Below, one piece after another: positions 45,093 to 53,204 of a DNA stretch of 64,000 nt. Origin of the DNA: Parafrankia discariae (GTDB taxonomy: Bacteria; Actinomycetota; Actinomycetes; Frankiales; Frankiaceae); contig NZ_KB891103.1 of NCBI RefSeq assembly GCF_000373365.1, positions 119,474 to 183,473 of the forward strand. Direction: 5' to 3'. The notes below the pieces were generated by a model. The model was given only the letters and a program-made list of their open reading frames with translations. It had not been told where the DNA came from and did not search any database. The translations under genes and the position numbers were made by a program. Each line of letters begins with the position of its first letter. Position 1 is the stretch's first letter.

Positions 45093-45731
45093 ATGTACCT
45101 GTTCGCCGACCGGCGGGAGGCCGGCGCGCTGCTGGCGGACCGGCTCGCCGGCGCCGCCCCGGGCGGGCTCGTCCTGGGCCTGCCCCGGGGCGGTGTCCCG
45201 GTCGCCGCCGAGGTCGCCCGCCGGCTCGGCGCCGAACTGGACGCCCTGACCGTGCGCAAGCTCGGCGCGCCCGGCCAGCCCGAGTTCGCCATCGGGGCGA
45301 TCGCGACCGGCGGGATCCGCATCGTGAACGAGCCCGTGGTGCGCCGGCTCGGGCTGGCCCCCGACGTCATCGACACCATCGCGGACGGCGAGGGGCACGA
45401 GCTGGCCCGCCGCGAACGCGCCTACCGCGGTGACCGGCCGCCACCCGCGGCCGCCGGTCGCGAGGTGATAGTCGTCGACGACGGCCTCGCGACCGGCGCG
45501 ACCATGATCGCGGCCGTGCGCGCGATGCGCTCGGCCGGCGCGGCGCGGGTGACCGCCGCCGTACCGGTCGCCTCGGACCAGGGCGCGCGGGCCCTGCGGC
45601 CCGAGGTCGACGCCCTGGTCTGCCTGGCCGTCCCCGACGGCTTCGTGGCCGTCGGGCCGTACTACCGCGACTTCGGCGCCACCACGGACGACGAGGTCCG
45701 CGGGTTCCTCTCCCCCGCGTCCCCCGCGTGA
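45093..45731 (+). CDS. Phosphoribosyltransferase-domain protein
   Basis: The 212-residue protein has LVLGLPRGGVPVAAEVARRL, then VRKLGAPGQPEFAIGAIA. The PRPP-binding loop VIVVDDGLATGATM, with its adjacent acidic pair, follows. This matches the stand-alone actinobacterial PRTase group that is often encoded beside stress genes or fused to hydrolases. It probably binds a phosphoribosyl substrate; the base acceptor is unknown and no pathway genes are near. ATG 45093 gives the usual short N-terminus (MYLFADRREAG). Confidence 0.9.
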   Translation: MYLFADRREAGALLADRLAGAAPGGLVLGLPRGGVPVAAEVARRLGAELDALTVRKLGAPGQPEFAIGAIATGGIRIVNEPVVRRLGLAPDVIDTIADGEGHELARRERAYRGDRPPPAAAGREVIVVDDGLATGATMIAAVRAMRSAGAARVTAAVPVASDQGARALRPEVDALVCLAVPDGFVAVGPYYRDFGATTDDEVRGFLSPASPA

Positions 45732-45810
45732 CGCCCGCCGACGGTGGATGATCCCCGTGCCGACGGCCACCGACGACAGGCGCCCGGTGTCGACCGGCGG
45801 GTGCCCGGTG

Positions 45811-46059
45811 CTAGCCCCCGACGCCGGCGGCGCGGCGACGGCCGGCCCGGGTCCGCCGCGGGTCCGGGCTGCCGGCGTCGGGGAACCGGCGCAGGTACTC
45901 CCGCTCCAGTTCCAGCATCCGCTGGGTGTGGGTCTCGAAGGCGTCCTCGCTCCCGGCCAGGAACGTGTCGTGCCTGGTCAGGTGCAGATGCCGGACTTCA
46001 CGGACGAGGTCGGAGTCGGAGAGCTCGGGCGCGGGAATTCCCTCGGGGCGGTGGCTCAT
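45811..46059 (-). CDS. DUF6158 family small protein
   Basis: The 82-residue protein starts MSHRPEGIPAPELSDSDLVR, with REVRHLHLTRHDTFLAGSED and THTQRMLELEREYLRRFPDA. This is a helical actinobacterial family I recall as DUF6158, of unknown role. The C-terminal tail is Arg/Gly-rich. ATG 46059. It is convergent with the phosphoribosyltransferase gene and 54 bp from the end of the proline-rich gene on the same strand. Confidence 0.82.
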   Translation of the reverse strand: MSHRPEGIPAPELSDSDLVREVRHLHLTRHDTFLAGSEDAFETHTQRMLELEREYLRRFPDAGSPDPRRTRAGRRRAAGVGG

Positions 46060-46113
46060 GAAGGACCACTACCCCGTGCGGACGTGTCTCCCACTCCCCG
46101 ATGCACTTCGCGC

Positions 46114-46374
46114 TCACGCCGGGGCACCACCGGGCAGCAGATCAGGCCCCGGCACCGGCGGGACGGGGTCGGGCACCGGACCGGGCGGGACGGGATCCGG
46201 GTCGGGAGCGGGCGGCACCGGATCCGGACCCGGACCCGGCGGCACCGGATCCGGGCCCGGGCCGGGGGGCACCGGATCGGGAATCGGGCTGGGCGGGACG
46301 GGATCGGGCCCCGGGCCGGGCGGCGTCACCGCGACGTCCCCGCTGGCGATCGACTCCACGTTCCTGATCAACAT
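46114..46374 (-). CDS. Proline-rich nonapeptide-repeat protein
   Basis: The 86-residue protein begins MLIRNVESIASGDVAVTPPG, then has six 9-residue units of the form PDPVPPxPx (residues 23-76) and ends [17 protein letters not shown] lies 8 bases before ATG 46374, so this start is well supported; the longer frame to 46482 is not. There is no signal peptide. The repeats would form an extended polyproline rod, possibly binding an SH3-like or WW-like partner or the ribosome. I do not recognise a family. Confidence 0.65.
   Translation of the reverse strand: MLIRNVESIASGDVAVTPPGPGPDPVPPSPIPDPVPPGPGPDPVPPGPGPDPVPPAPDPDPVPPGPVPDPVPPVPGPDLLPGGAPA
46147..46308 (-). repeat. 27-bp tandem repeat (6 units)
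   Basis: Six contiguous 27-bp units encode PDPVPP plus three variable residues each. The units differ mainly at the variable codons, so the array is not freshly duplicated. Confidence 0.9.
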
Positions 46375-46734
46375 GGCCGGAACCTCCTCGTCGCCGGGTG
46401 CCCCGGACCCGCTCGCCGCGCGCCCGACGCCTGGTGATCTCTCTCGTCGCCTACCCGCGTCACCGCGGAGCACACCCCCCACCCGGCTTTCCCCGAACCC
46501 GCCCGGTCGCGCCCTGACGTCGGACGGCCACGCCGAGCGGTCACCGACCTCCCGGGCGGGACGCGCCCGGCGGCGCGTGGGCGGCCGTCGCTACGATTCC
46601 CGGAATACTTCGGCCATCTCCGGACAACTCATCTTGATCAACAGGTCGGACACCCGACCGGCGGTGAGGGATCACCTCTGTCCGGTGACGTGGTCCGGTG
46701 ACGTAGGCCTGCGACGTCGACGGGGAGGGTGCCG
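46375..46734. other. Gene-free stretch before the Hsp70-WD40 gene
   Basis: There is no supported gene. The 5' part is the upstream region of the proline-rich gene. Near 46597-46660 there is a relatively AT-rich stretch that could hold a promoter. A 13-bp direct repeat (46680-46705) lies just before the Hsp70-WD40 start. Confidence 0.6.
46680..46705 (+). promoter_or_regulatory. Tandem 13-bp direct repeat upstream of the Hsp70-WD40 gene
   Basis: GTCCGGTGACGTG and GTCCGGTGACGTA are adjacent (46680-46692, 46693-46705), 29 bp before the start. They may be a regulator site or a slippage product. Confidence 0.35.
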
Positions 46735-49077
46735 GTGGTGGAGCCGATCCTCGCGATCGACTACGGCACCTACAGCGCGTCCGCGGCGCTGGTCGTCGAC
46801 GGCAAGGTGGCCACGGTCCGGGAGCCCGCGAGCGGCGCCGCCGGCTGGCCGGCCTCCGTCTTCGCCGACGGCGAGATTCTGGTGGTCGGCACCCTCGCCG
46901 AGCGCCGCAAGCGGATCTGGCCCGCGGCCTACCGCGGTGGGGTCAAACGCGACCTGACCAGGAACACCGCCATCGCCCTGGACGGCCGGGCCCACCAGCC
47001 GGCCGCGCTGGTCACCGCGGTTCTGGCGGCGCTGCGCGCCGAGGCCGAGGTCCAGCTCGCCGGGGAGGCGCTGCACCGGGCGGTCGTGACCGTACCGGCC
47101 AGCTACGACCCGGCCGGGCCGCTGCGGCGGACGATGATCCGGGCCGCCGAGGAGGCCGGCTTCGTCGACGTCGACCTGCTCGCCGAACCGGTCGCCGCCG
47201 CCTGGGCGCCGATGGGCCCCGCCGGCCCGCAGCCCGGCAACCTCGTCCTCGTCTACGACCTCGGCGGCGGGACGTTCGAGGCGTCCCTGATCGTGGTCGG
47301 CGAGGACGGCCGGCACGAGCTGCTCGGGCACGCCGGCCTGCACGACTGCGGCGGGCGCGACTTCGACCAGCTGCTGTTCGACGAGATCCTCGGCCACTAC
47401 GGGCCGGGCCTCGAACCACTGCTCAACCCGACCGGCGTCGGCGAGGTGTTCCAGACCGCCGCCAGCCGGACCCGCCACGAGCTGCTGGACTTCGCCCGCG
47501 CGGTGAAGCACCAGCTCACCGACGTCGCCTTCGTCGAGGACGTCTTCAGCCCCGCCGGCCTGCTGGTCAGCCTGGAGCGGGACCGGTTCGACAAGCTCGC
47601 CTCACCGACCCTGGCCCGGACGATGGCCTGCTGCCAGCACCTGCTGGAGAGCACCGGCATCAGCCCGGAGCAGCTCGACGGGGTGCTGCCGGTCGGCGGC
47701 TCGTCGCGGATGCCGGTGGTCACCGAGATCCTCGCCGGCCGGCTCGGGGTGGGCACCGACTGGCCGCACCAGCACGTGTTCACCGCCCCGGAGCCGGACC
47801 AGGCCGTCGTGCTCGGCGCGGCCTCCTGGGCGGCGACGGTCTCGACCCGGCGCACCGTCGCCGCGCGGCCCGACCCGGTGGTACGCCCGGCCCGCTGGGA
47901 CATTCCCGGCGGGCGGGCCACGATGGTCCGCTGGCTCGTCGAGCCCGGTGCCCGCTTCGACGCCGGGGCGGTGCTCGCCCGGGTCCGGCTGACCGACGGC
48001 GCGCTGTTCGACCTGGCCGCCGAGGGTCCGGGCAGCCTCGTCGAGACCCACGCCGAGCCGGGTTCGGTGGTGCGCGACGTCGACTGGCTGGCCACCACGC
48101 TGCCGTCCGGCCCGGCGCCGGCCGGTTCGGCCCGCCCCGCCGACCTGCGCGGGTTCGAGCGCAGCAACCGGCCGTCCCGCAACGTCGAGGTCACCACACG
48201 GGTGACGCTGACCGGCCACGAACGCGACGTCACCTCGGCCGCGTTCTCCCCCGACGGCCGGCTGCTCGCCACCACCAGCCGGGACGGCGCCCGGCTGTGG
48301 GACACCACGACCGGGCGCACCGTCGGCCGGCTGAGCGGACGCAGAATCTCCGCCGTGCACGGCTGCGCGTTCTCCCCGGACGGCGACCTGCTCGCGACCA
48401 CCGGCAGCGACAAGACCGCCCGGATCTGGGAGATCGCCACCGAGCGGCTGACCCTGACCCTCACCGGCCACAAGGGCCCCGTCTACGGCTGCGCGTTCTC
48501 CCCCGACGGCCGGCTGCTCGCCACGGTCAGCACGGACCGGACGGTCAAGCTGTGGGGGGTCTCGACCGGGACCAACATCGCCACACTGACCGGGCACCGC
48601 GGCTCGGTGTACGGGTGCGCGTTCTCCCCGGACGGCCGGCTGCTCGTCACCGCGGGCGCCGAGTCGACCCTGCTCTGGGACGTCACCGTCGGCGAGACGA
48701 TCACCAGTCTGGCCGGGCACACCAACTTCGCGAACGGCTGCTCGTTCTCCCCCGACGGCCTGCTGCTGGCCACGACCAGCAACGACGGCACCCGCCTCAC
48801 CGACACCCCGACCGGGACGACCACGCTCACCCTGCCCGGCTCGGCGCAGAGCTGCGCGTTCTCCCCGGACGGCGTCCTGCTGGCGACGGCGAGCACCGAC
48901 GACACCGCCCGGCTGTGGGACGTCGCCACCGGGACGGCGGTGGCGACGCTGACCGGCCACAGCAGCACCGTCATGGCCTGCGCGTTCGCGCCCTACGGCC
49001 TGCTACTGGCCACCACCAGCACGGACAAGACCGCCCGCCTGTGGGACATCACCTACACGCCGGACGCGGCGCGCTGA
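46735..49077 (+). CDS. Hsp70-like ATPase fused to biotinyl/lipoyl-like and WD40 propeller domains
   Basis: The protein is 780 residues long. Residues 1 to about 370 form an Hsp70/actin-type ATPase: phosphate-1 IDYGTYSASAAL (Asp9), then DLGGGTFEASL (175-185, Glu where Hsp70 has Asp) and adenosine loop VGGSSRMPVV. There is no Hsp70 substrate domain. Instead, about 396-455 (WLVEPGARFDAGAVLARVRL, PGSVVRDVDWLATT) resembles a biotinyl/lipoyl swivel without a lysine. About 490-775 are seven WD40 repeats with the recurring CAFSPDGRLLATTS core, making one full propeller. GTG 46735 is chosen because GGAGG lies 6 bases before. It probably couples ATP-driven shape change to partner binding on the propeller; the target is unknown. 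Confidence 0.85.
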   Translation: MVEPILAIDYGTYSASAALVVDGKVATVREPASGAAGWPASVFADGEILVVGTLAERRKRIWPAAYRGGVKRDLTRNTAIALDGRAHQPAALVTAVLAALRAEAEVQLAGEALHRAVVTVPASYDPAGPLRRTMIRAAEEAGFVDVDLLAEPVAAAWAPMGPAGPQPGNLVLVYDLGGGTFEASLIVVGEDGRHELLGHAGLHDCGGRDFDQLLFDEILGHYGPGLEPLLNPTGVGEVFQTAASRTRHELLDFARAVKHQLTDVAFVEDVFSPAGLLVSLERDRFDKLASPTLARTMACCQHLLESTGISPEQLDGVLPVGGSSRMPVVTEILAGRLGVGTDWPHQHVFTAPEPDQAVVLGAASWAATVSTRRTVAARPDPVVRPARWDIPGGRATMVRWLVEPGARFDAGAVLARVRLTDGALFDLAAEGPGSLVETHAEPGSVVRDVDWLATTLPSGPAPAGSARPADLRGFERSNRPSRNVEVTTRVTLTGHERDVTSAAFSPDGRLLATTSRDGARLWDTTTGRTVGRLSGRRISAVHGCAFSPDGDLLATTGSDKTARIWEIATERLTLTLTGHKGPVYGCAFSPDGRLLATVSTDRTVKLWGVSTGTNIATLTGHRGSVYGCAFSPDGRLLVTAGAESTLLWDVTVGETITSLAGHTNFANGCSFSPDGLLLATTSNDGTRLTDTPTGTTTLTLPGSAQSCAFSPDGVLLATASTDDTARLWDVATGTAVATLTGHSSTVMACAFAPYGLLLATTSTDKTARLWDITYTPDAAR

Positions 49078-49188
49078 CCGGGCCGCGGGCCCGGATCTCA
49101 CGCATCCGATGACCTGGGGTTTTACTCACGATCATCCGGATATAGCCTCCCCTCGGCGGTTTTGGCCCGAGGTTGTGGAGGAACAGGC

Positions 49189-49698
49189 GTGTTCGGGTGG
49201 CGGAAGGTCGTCAGTAGTGGTCGCGGTGTCGTCGAGCCCCCGACGCGGCTGATCACTCCGGGGCTGCGGGGCTTCAAGCAGTTCCTGATGCGGGGCAACA
49301 TCGTCGACCTGGCCATCGCGGTGGTCGTCGGCACGGCGTTCACGGCCGTCGTCCAGTCGCTGGTGAAGAACATCTTCACGCCGTTGATCGCCGCGATCGG
49401 CGGCGAGCCGGACTTCTCCAGCCTGACGTTCACCATCAACGACAGCAAGTTCAACTACGGAACGTTCCTCAACGATGTGATCACGTTCATCGTGGTCGCC
49501 GCGGTGATCTACTTCGTGATCGTCCTGCCGCTCGCCAAGGCGAACGAGATGCGCCGGCGCGGCGAGGAGCCGGAACCCAAGGAGGAGCCGGTGATCAGCG
49601 ACGAGGCCCGACTGCTCACCGAGATCCGCGACCTGCTCGCGGCGAACGGCCACCCCGCCGCCGTGCCGCTGGTCGCTCAGCCGCCGCAGAACAGCTGA
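49189..49698 (+). CDS. mscL: Large-conductance mechanosensitive channel MscL
   Basis: The 169-residue protein has the MscL signature GLRGFKQFLMRGNIVDLAIA, VVVGTAFTAVVQSLV (pore helix), NIFTPLIAAIGG, the second helix VITFIVVAAVIYFVIVLPLA and the C-terminal bundle DEARLLTEIRDLLA. It forms a pentameric channel that opens under membrane tension to release solutes. An N-terminal extension of about 25 residues makes it longer than the usual 130-150. GTG 49189 follows GGAGGAA at good distance. It is 111 bp downstream of the Hsp70-WD40 gene on the same strand. Confidence 0.96.
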   Translation: MFGWRKVVSSGRGVVEPPTRLITPGLRGFKQFLMRGNIVDLAIAVVVGTAFTAVVQSLVKNIFTPLIAAIGGEPDFSSLTFTINDSKFNYGTFLNDVITFIVVAAVIYFVIVLPLAKANEMRRRGEEPEPKEEPVISDEARLLTEIRDLLAANGHPAAVPLVAQPPQNS

Positions 49699-49835
49699 CG
49701 GAGAGCGGGCAGAAGGCCGACGCCGGGCTGGGCTCCCCGTGGGCCCAGCCCGGCGGCCTCGAACCCGGGGCTCAGCCGCCGGTCACTCGAACTTCGGGCG
49801 CACGCGCCGGACGGGCGCCTCAGCCGAGACGCCGG

Positions 49836-50372
49836 TCAGGCGTCGAAGTCGGGCTGGTCGCTCGGGCACTCCAGGTCGAGATCCGCCGCGACGGTGGTCG
49901 GGACGATGCCGCAGCCGACCTCGTAGCTGCCGATCTGGATCAGCTCCCACCCCGAGTCGCCGCGGTGCAGGACGCCCTCGGCCCGGTCGACCTCGTCGGT
50001 GACGGGCACGAGCTCGACCCAGGCCCAGCTCTGGTCGCTGCGGGCGAGGACCGTGCCCGTGACCCGGTAGCTCTCCGGCGGGACTGCGGACGTGAGGGCG
50101 CTGCTCCGGACCGCGTTCACGATCACCGACGACTCCTGCGCCGAGGGGGCCACGGTGCCGGGCCCGCTGGCGGTCGCGGTGACGACGCCGACCCGCTGCG
50201 CGGGCACCGGCGGCGCGGCCGAGGTGGACCCCGACACCGCGAACGCCGTACCGACCGTGACGGCACCCGCGGCCACGACCGTGGCGGCGGTGACAACGGG
50301 ACGCGCGGCGCGCCGGGACCCGCCGGGGCGGGTCGACCGGCGCGGCGAGGCAGGACTGCGGTGTCGGGCCAT
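49836..50372 (-). CDS. Secreted or membrane-anchored hypothetical protein
   Basis: The 178-residue protein has a basic N-terminus, one hydrophobic segment (PVVTAATVVAAGAVTVGTAF) and an exported domain of about 110 residues with YRVTGTVLARSDQSWAWVEL, WELIQIGSYEVGCG and LDLECPSDQPDFDA. The two cysteines (GCG, ECP) may pair. This resembles actinobacterial exported proteins of unknown role. ATG 50372 has TAGGTG 7 bases upstream; GTG 50381 is an alternative. It is convergent with mscL. Confidence 0.78.
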   Translation of the reverse strand: MARHRSPASPRRSTRPGGSRRAARPVVTAATVVAAGAVTVGTAFAVSGSTSAAPPVPAQRVGVVTATASGPGTVAPSAQESSVIVNAVRSSALTSAVPPESYRVTGTVLARSDQSWAWVELVPVTDEVDRAEGVLHRGDSGWELIQIGSYEVGCGIVPTTVAADLDLECPSDQPDFDA

Positions 50373-50703
50373 GGGGTGCACCTACCCAGTCTGCGCAGAT
50401 GAACCCACCAAATCGAGCGAGTTACCGGTCAGGCTGCCGACAGACCACATCCCACCCACTGCACGCATAAGATCACGTTGCGGTGCAAGGGATGCCAGTA
50501 CCACCAGATGCGACATGCCACCCGGTGGACCGGGGCGAGGACACCATCCGGCCCACCCGCTCCCCGACTCGACGGCCCGACTCAGGTGAGGCCACCACCA
50601 CCCGCGCCGACTGGGTGCCGGCCTACCGCCGAGCGCTCCGGTCGGGTGAAATGGTCAGTTCCCAGCGGAAGTCGCCGGGTGGTGGGTGTGAGGAGCGATT
50701 GCC
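50373..50703. other. Gene-free stretch between the exported protein and the ABC operon
   Basis: The half near 50373 is moderately AT-rich and probably holds the promoter of the minus-strand gene. The rest has open frames without motifs or ribosome sites. No hairpin or clear regulator site was seen. Confidence 0.55.
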
Positions 50704-51558
50704 GTGTCGGACTCGACCGGGTCATCCGGTTCGTCCTCGCCCGGGGCGCCCGGGACGCCGAAGTCATCCGGGTCATCCGGGGTGTCGGGCACGGGGGCGG
50801 ACGAGCCCGCCGTCCGGTTACGGTCGGTGTACCGCACCTTCGACGCCGAGACCGCCCCGGTGCACGCACTGCGGGGCGCCGGCCTGACCGTGGCCCGCGG
50901 CGAGTTCGTCGCGGTGATGGGGCCGTCCGGCAGCGGCAAGTCGACCCTGCTGAACGTCGTCGCCGGGCTCGAACGGGTCGACGACGGGTCGGTCACCGTC
51001 GCCGGCATCGCGCTGACCGCGCTGTCCGAGGCCGATCTCGCCCGGCTGCGCCGCCGCCACGTCGGGATGGTGTTCCAGTTCTTCCACCTGCTCGAGGCGA
51101 TGTCCGTGGCGGACAACGTCGTGCTCGCCGCCCGGCTGTCGGGCGCGGGCCGGCGCGCCGCCGTCCGGCGTGGGCATGACCTGCTCGACCTGCTCGGGCT
51201 GCTGGAGCGGGCCGACTCGATGCCGGGCACGCTCTCCGGCGGCCAGCGCCAGCGCCTCGCGATCGCCCGCGCGCTCGCGAACGAGCCGACCGTGCTGCTC
51301 GCCGACGAGCCGACCGGGGCGCTCGACTCGGCCGGGGCGGCCGAGGTCCTGGATCTGTTCACCCGGCTGCACGAGCGCGGGCAGACCATCCTGATGGTCA
51401 CCCACGACCCGCAGGTGGCGGCCGGCGCGCAGCGGATCGTCACCATGCGCGACGGCCGTGTCTCCGTCAGCGGCACCCGCGCCGGCGGCGGCGGCGGTTC
51501 GGGTGCCGCCGGCGGCGGCGCGGGTGCCGGTCGTGGCCGGGCCGAGGTGCCGGCGTGA
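50704..51558 (+). CDS. ABC transporter ATP-binding protein (MacB/LolD type)
   Basis: The 284-residue protein has a Ser/Gly-rich N-terminus (1-33), then Walker A GPSGSGKST, the Q-loop region VFQFFHLLEAMSVADNV, the ABC signature LSGGQRQRLAIARALA, Walker B VLLADEPTGALDS and the H-loop VTHD. This is the MacB/LolD class, which drives mechanotransmission permeases of the FtsX type like the one encoded 1.6 kb downstream. The C-terminus is Gly/Ala-rich. GTG 50704 has GAGGAG upstream. Its stop overlaps the histidine kinase start by four bases. Confidence 0.95.
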   Translation: MSDSTGSSGSSSPGAPGTPKSSGSSGVSGTGADEPAVRLRSVYRTFDAETAPVHALRGAGLTVARGEFVAVMGPSGSGKSTLLNVVAGLERVDDGSVTVAGIALTALSEADLARLRRRHVGMVFQFFHLLEAMSVADNVVLAARLSGAGRRAAVRRGHDLLDLLGLLERADSMPGTLSGGQRQRLAIARALANEPTVLLADEPTGALDSAGAAEVLDLFTRLHERGQTILMVTHDPQVAAGAQRIVTMRDGRVSVSGTRAGGGGGSGAAGGGAGAGRGRAEVPA

Positions 51559-53204
51559 CGCACCCGCGGCGCCAGCTGCTCACCGCGGCCGTGCTGGCCG
51601 GGGCCGCGGTGAGCGCCGCGTGCGCGGCCCCGCGCCTGCTCGGCGCCGGGACGCCGCCGTGGTCCGCCCCGCTGGCCCTGGACGCCGTCCTGCTCACCGC
51701 CGGGGTGGCCGCCGGCTGGGCGCCCCGGGCGCGGCGCCGTTCCGAACGTGTCCTGACGATCGCCGCCGACCTCGCCTGTCTCGCCGCGATCGCGGCGGTG
51801 GGGCTCGCGGGCGCGCTGGCCACCCTCGGGCACCGCCCGCCGGACGGCGGCGAGAGCTTCACCGGCCCGGTCCTGATGGCGGCGGCCCTCGCCGCCGTCC
51901 TGGCGGCCGGGGCGCGGGCCCGGACGGCGGCGCTCGTCCGGCACGCCGTGCGGGGCGCCCGGTACGCGCCCGACGACGTCCTGCGGACCTTCGGCGAGGA
52001 CGCGAGCCGTGGCACCAGCCTGGACGAGGCGCTGGCCGGGCTGGGTGACGCCCTCCGGCGCAGCCTCTCCCTGCAACGGGTGGAGATCTGGACCGGCGCG
52101 GCCGGTCGCCTCACCGCCGCCGTCGTGACCCCGGAGAGCCCACCCGCCGGCACACCGGACGTCGGTGGGCCCGCCGAGGTCGGCTCGGCGATCGCCCTCA
52201 CCGCCGGTGATCTCATCGTGCTCGCCCGGACCAGGGTGGCGGGGCCCGGCTGGCTGTCGCTGTGGGTCCCCCAGCTCGCCCGCCGGTACCTGGACACCCA
52301 GGTGCGGGTCGTTCCCGCCCGCGCCGGTGGTGCCCTGCTCGGGATGCTCGTCGCCCAGCGGCCGCCGGAGGCTCCCCGGTTCTCCGAGGCGGAGGACCGG
52401 ATGCTCGCCGAGCTCGGCACGCGGGTCGGCACCGTGCTGCACAACCGCCAGCTCGACGCCAACCTGCGCGACGCGCTCGCCGACCTGCGGCACGCCAACG
52501 AGGAGCTGCGCGGCTCCCGGGCCCGGCTGGTCGCCACCGCGGACGCCGAGCGGCGGCGGATCGAGCGCGACCTGCACGACGGCGCCCAGCAGCAGCTGGT
52601 CTCGCTCGCCGTCGGCCTCCGGCTGGTCCGCGACCTCATCTCGGACGGCGGCGACTCGGACGGCGGCGGCCCGACCGGCGGCGGCGCCGGCGTGCCCGGC
52701 GCGCCGGAACGCGACGAGGACCTGGCCGCCGCCGACGAGCTGCTCACCGCCATGGCCGAACAGGTGACCGAGACGATCACCGAGGTCCGCAACCTCGCGC
52801 ACGGCATCTACCCGCCGCTGCTGCGCTCCTCGGGCCTGACCGAGGCGCTGCGGGCCGCCGGGCAGCGTTCCACGGTCGGCGTGACGGTGCGGGCCGACGA
52901 CATCGGCCGCTACCCCCCGGACGTCGAGGCCGCCGTCTACTTCTGCTGCCTGGAGGCGCTGCAGAACGCGGCCAAGCACGCCCCCGGCAGCTCGGTGGAC
53001 GTCACGCTCGGCGAGCGGGAGGGGTCGCTCACCTTCGCCGTGTGGGACGACGGCGCCGGCTTCGAACCGGAGGGCTCGGCGCGTGGCCACGGCATGACGA
53101 ACATGGCGGACCGCATCGGCGCGATCGGCGGCACGCTGCGCTGGGAGTCGTCCCCCGGCTCGGGGACGGGCGTCATCGGCGTCGTGCCCGTGGGCGGCGG
53201 CTGA
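51555..53204 (+). CDS. NarL/DesK-type sensor histidine kinase within the ABC operon
   Basis: The 549-residue protein has N-terminal hydrophobic segments (about 8-30, 38-55, 67-88, 100-120) and a GAF-like middle region (RRSLSLQRVEIWTGA to GMLVAQRPPEAPRFSEAE). The HisKA_3 box RRIERDLHDGAQQQLV follows with His341, then an HATPase: EALQNAAKHAPG (N box), VWDDGAGFEP (G1) and RGHGMTNMADRIGAIGG (G2). A Gly/Asp-rich insert sits after the H box. It autophosphorylates and passes phosphate to a NarL-type regulator; the LuxR-type regulator at 56200 is the obvious partner. It overlaps the ATPase gene by four bases and the permease gene by one. Confidence 0.93.
   Translation: MTHPRRQLLTAAVLAGAAVSAACAAPRLLGAGTPPWSAPLALDAVLLTAGVAAGWAPRARRRSERVLTIAADLACLAAIAAVGLAGALATLGHRPPDGGESFTGPVLMAAALAAVLAAGARARTAALVRHAVRGARYAPDDVLRTFGEDASRGTSLDEALAGLGDALRRSLSLQRVEIWTGAAGRLTAAVVTPESPPAGTPDVGGPAEVGSAIALTAGDLIVLARTRVAGPGWLSLWVPQLARRYLDTQVRVVPARAGGALLGMLVAQRPPEAPRFSEAEDRMLAELGTRVGTVLHNRQLDANLRDALADLRHANEELRGSRARLVATADAERRRIERDLHDGAQQQLVSLAVGLRLVRDLISDGGDSDGGGPTGGGAGVPGAPERDEDLAAADELLTAMAEQVTETITEVRNLAHGIYPPLLRSSGLTEALRAAGQRSTVGVTVRADDIGRYPPDVEAAVYFCCLEALQNAAKHAPGSSVDVTLGEREGSLTFAVWDDGAGFEPEGSARGHGMTNMADRIGAIGGTLRWESSPGSGTGVIGVVPVGGG

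Noticed and set aside
46147-46308. CRISPR-like array
   Set aside because: The repeats are contiguous 27-bp units without spacers and keep a reading frame with a ribosome site. They encode a proline-rich protein.
48205-49060. WD40-encoding DNA as a tandem DNA repeat
   Set aside because: The units are repeated at the protein level (about 40 residues) but have diverged at the DNA level. This is ordinary domain repetition.
50655-53090. 811-codon open frame on the minus strand
   Set aside because: It is antisense to the ABC ATPase and histidine kinase genes, with no recognisable domain.
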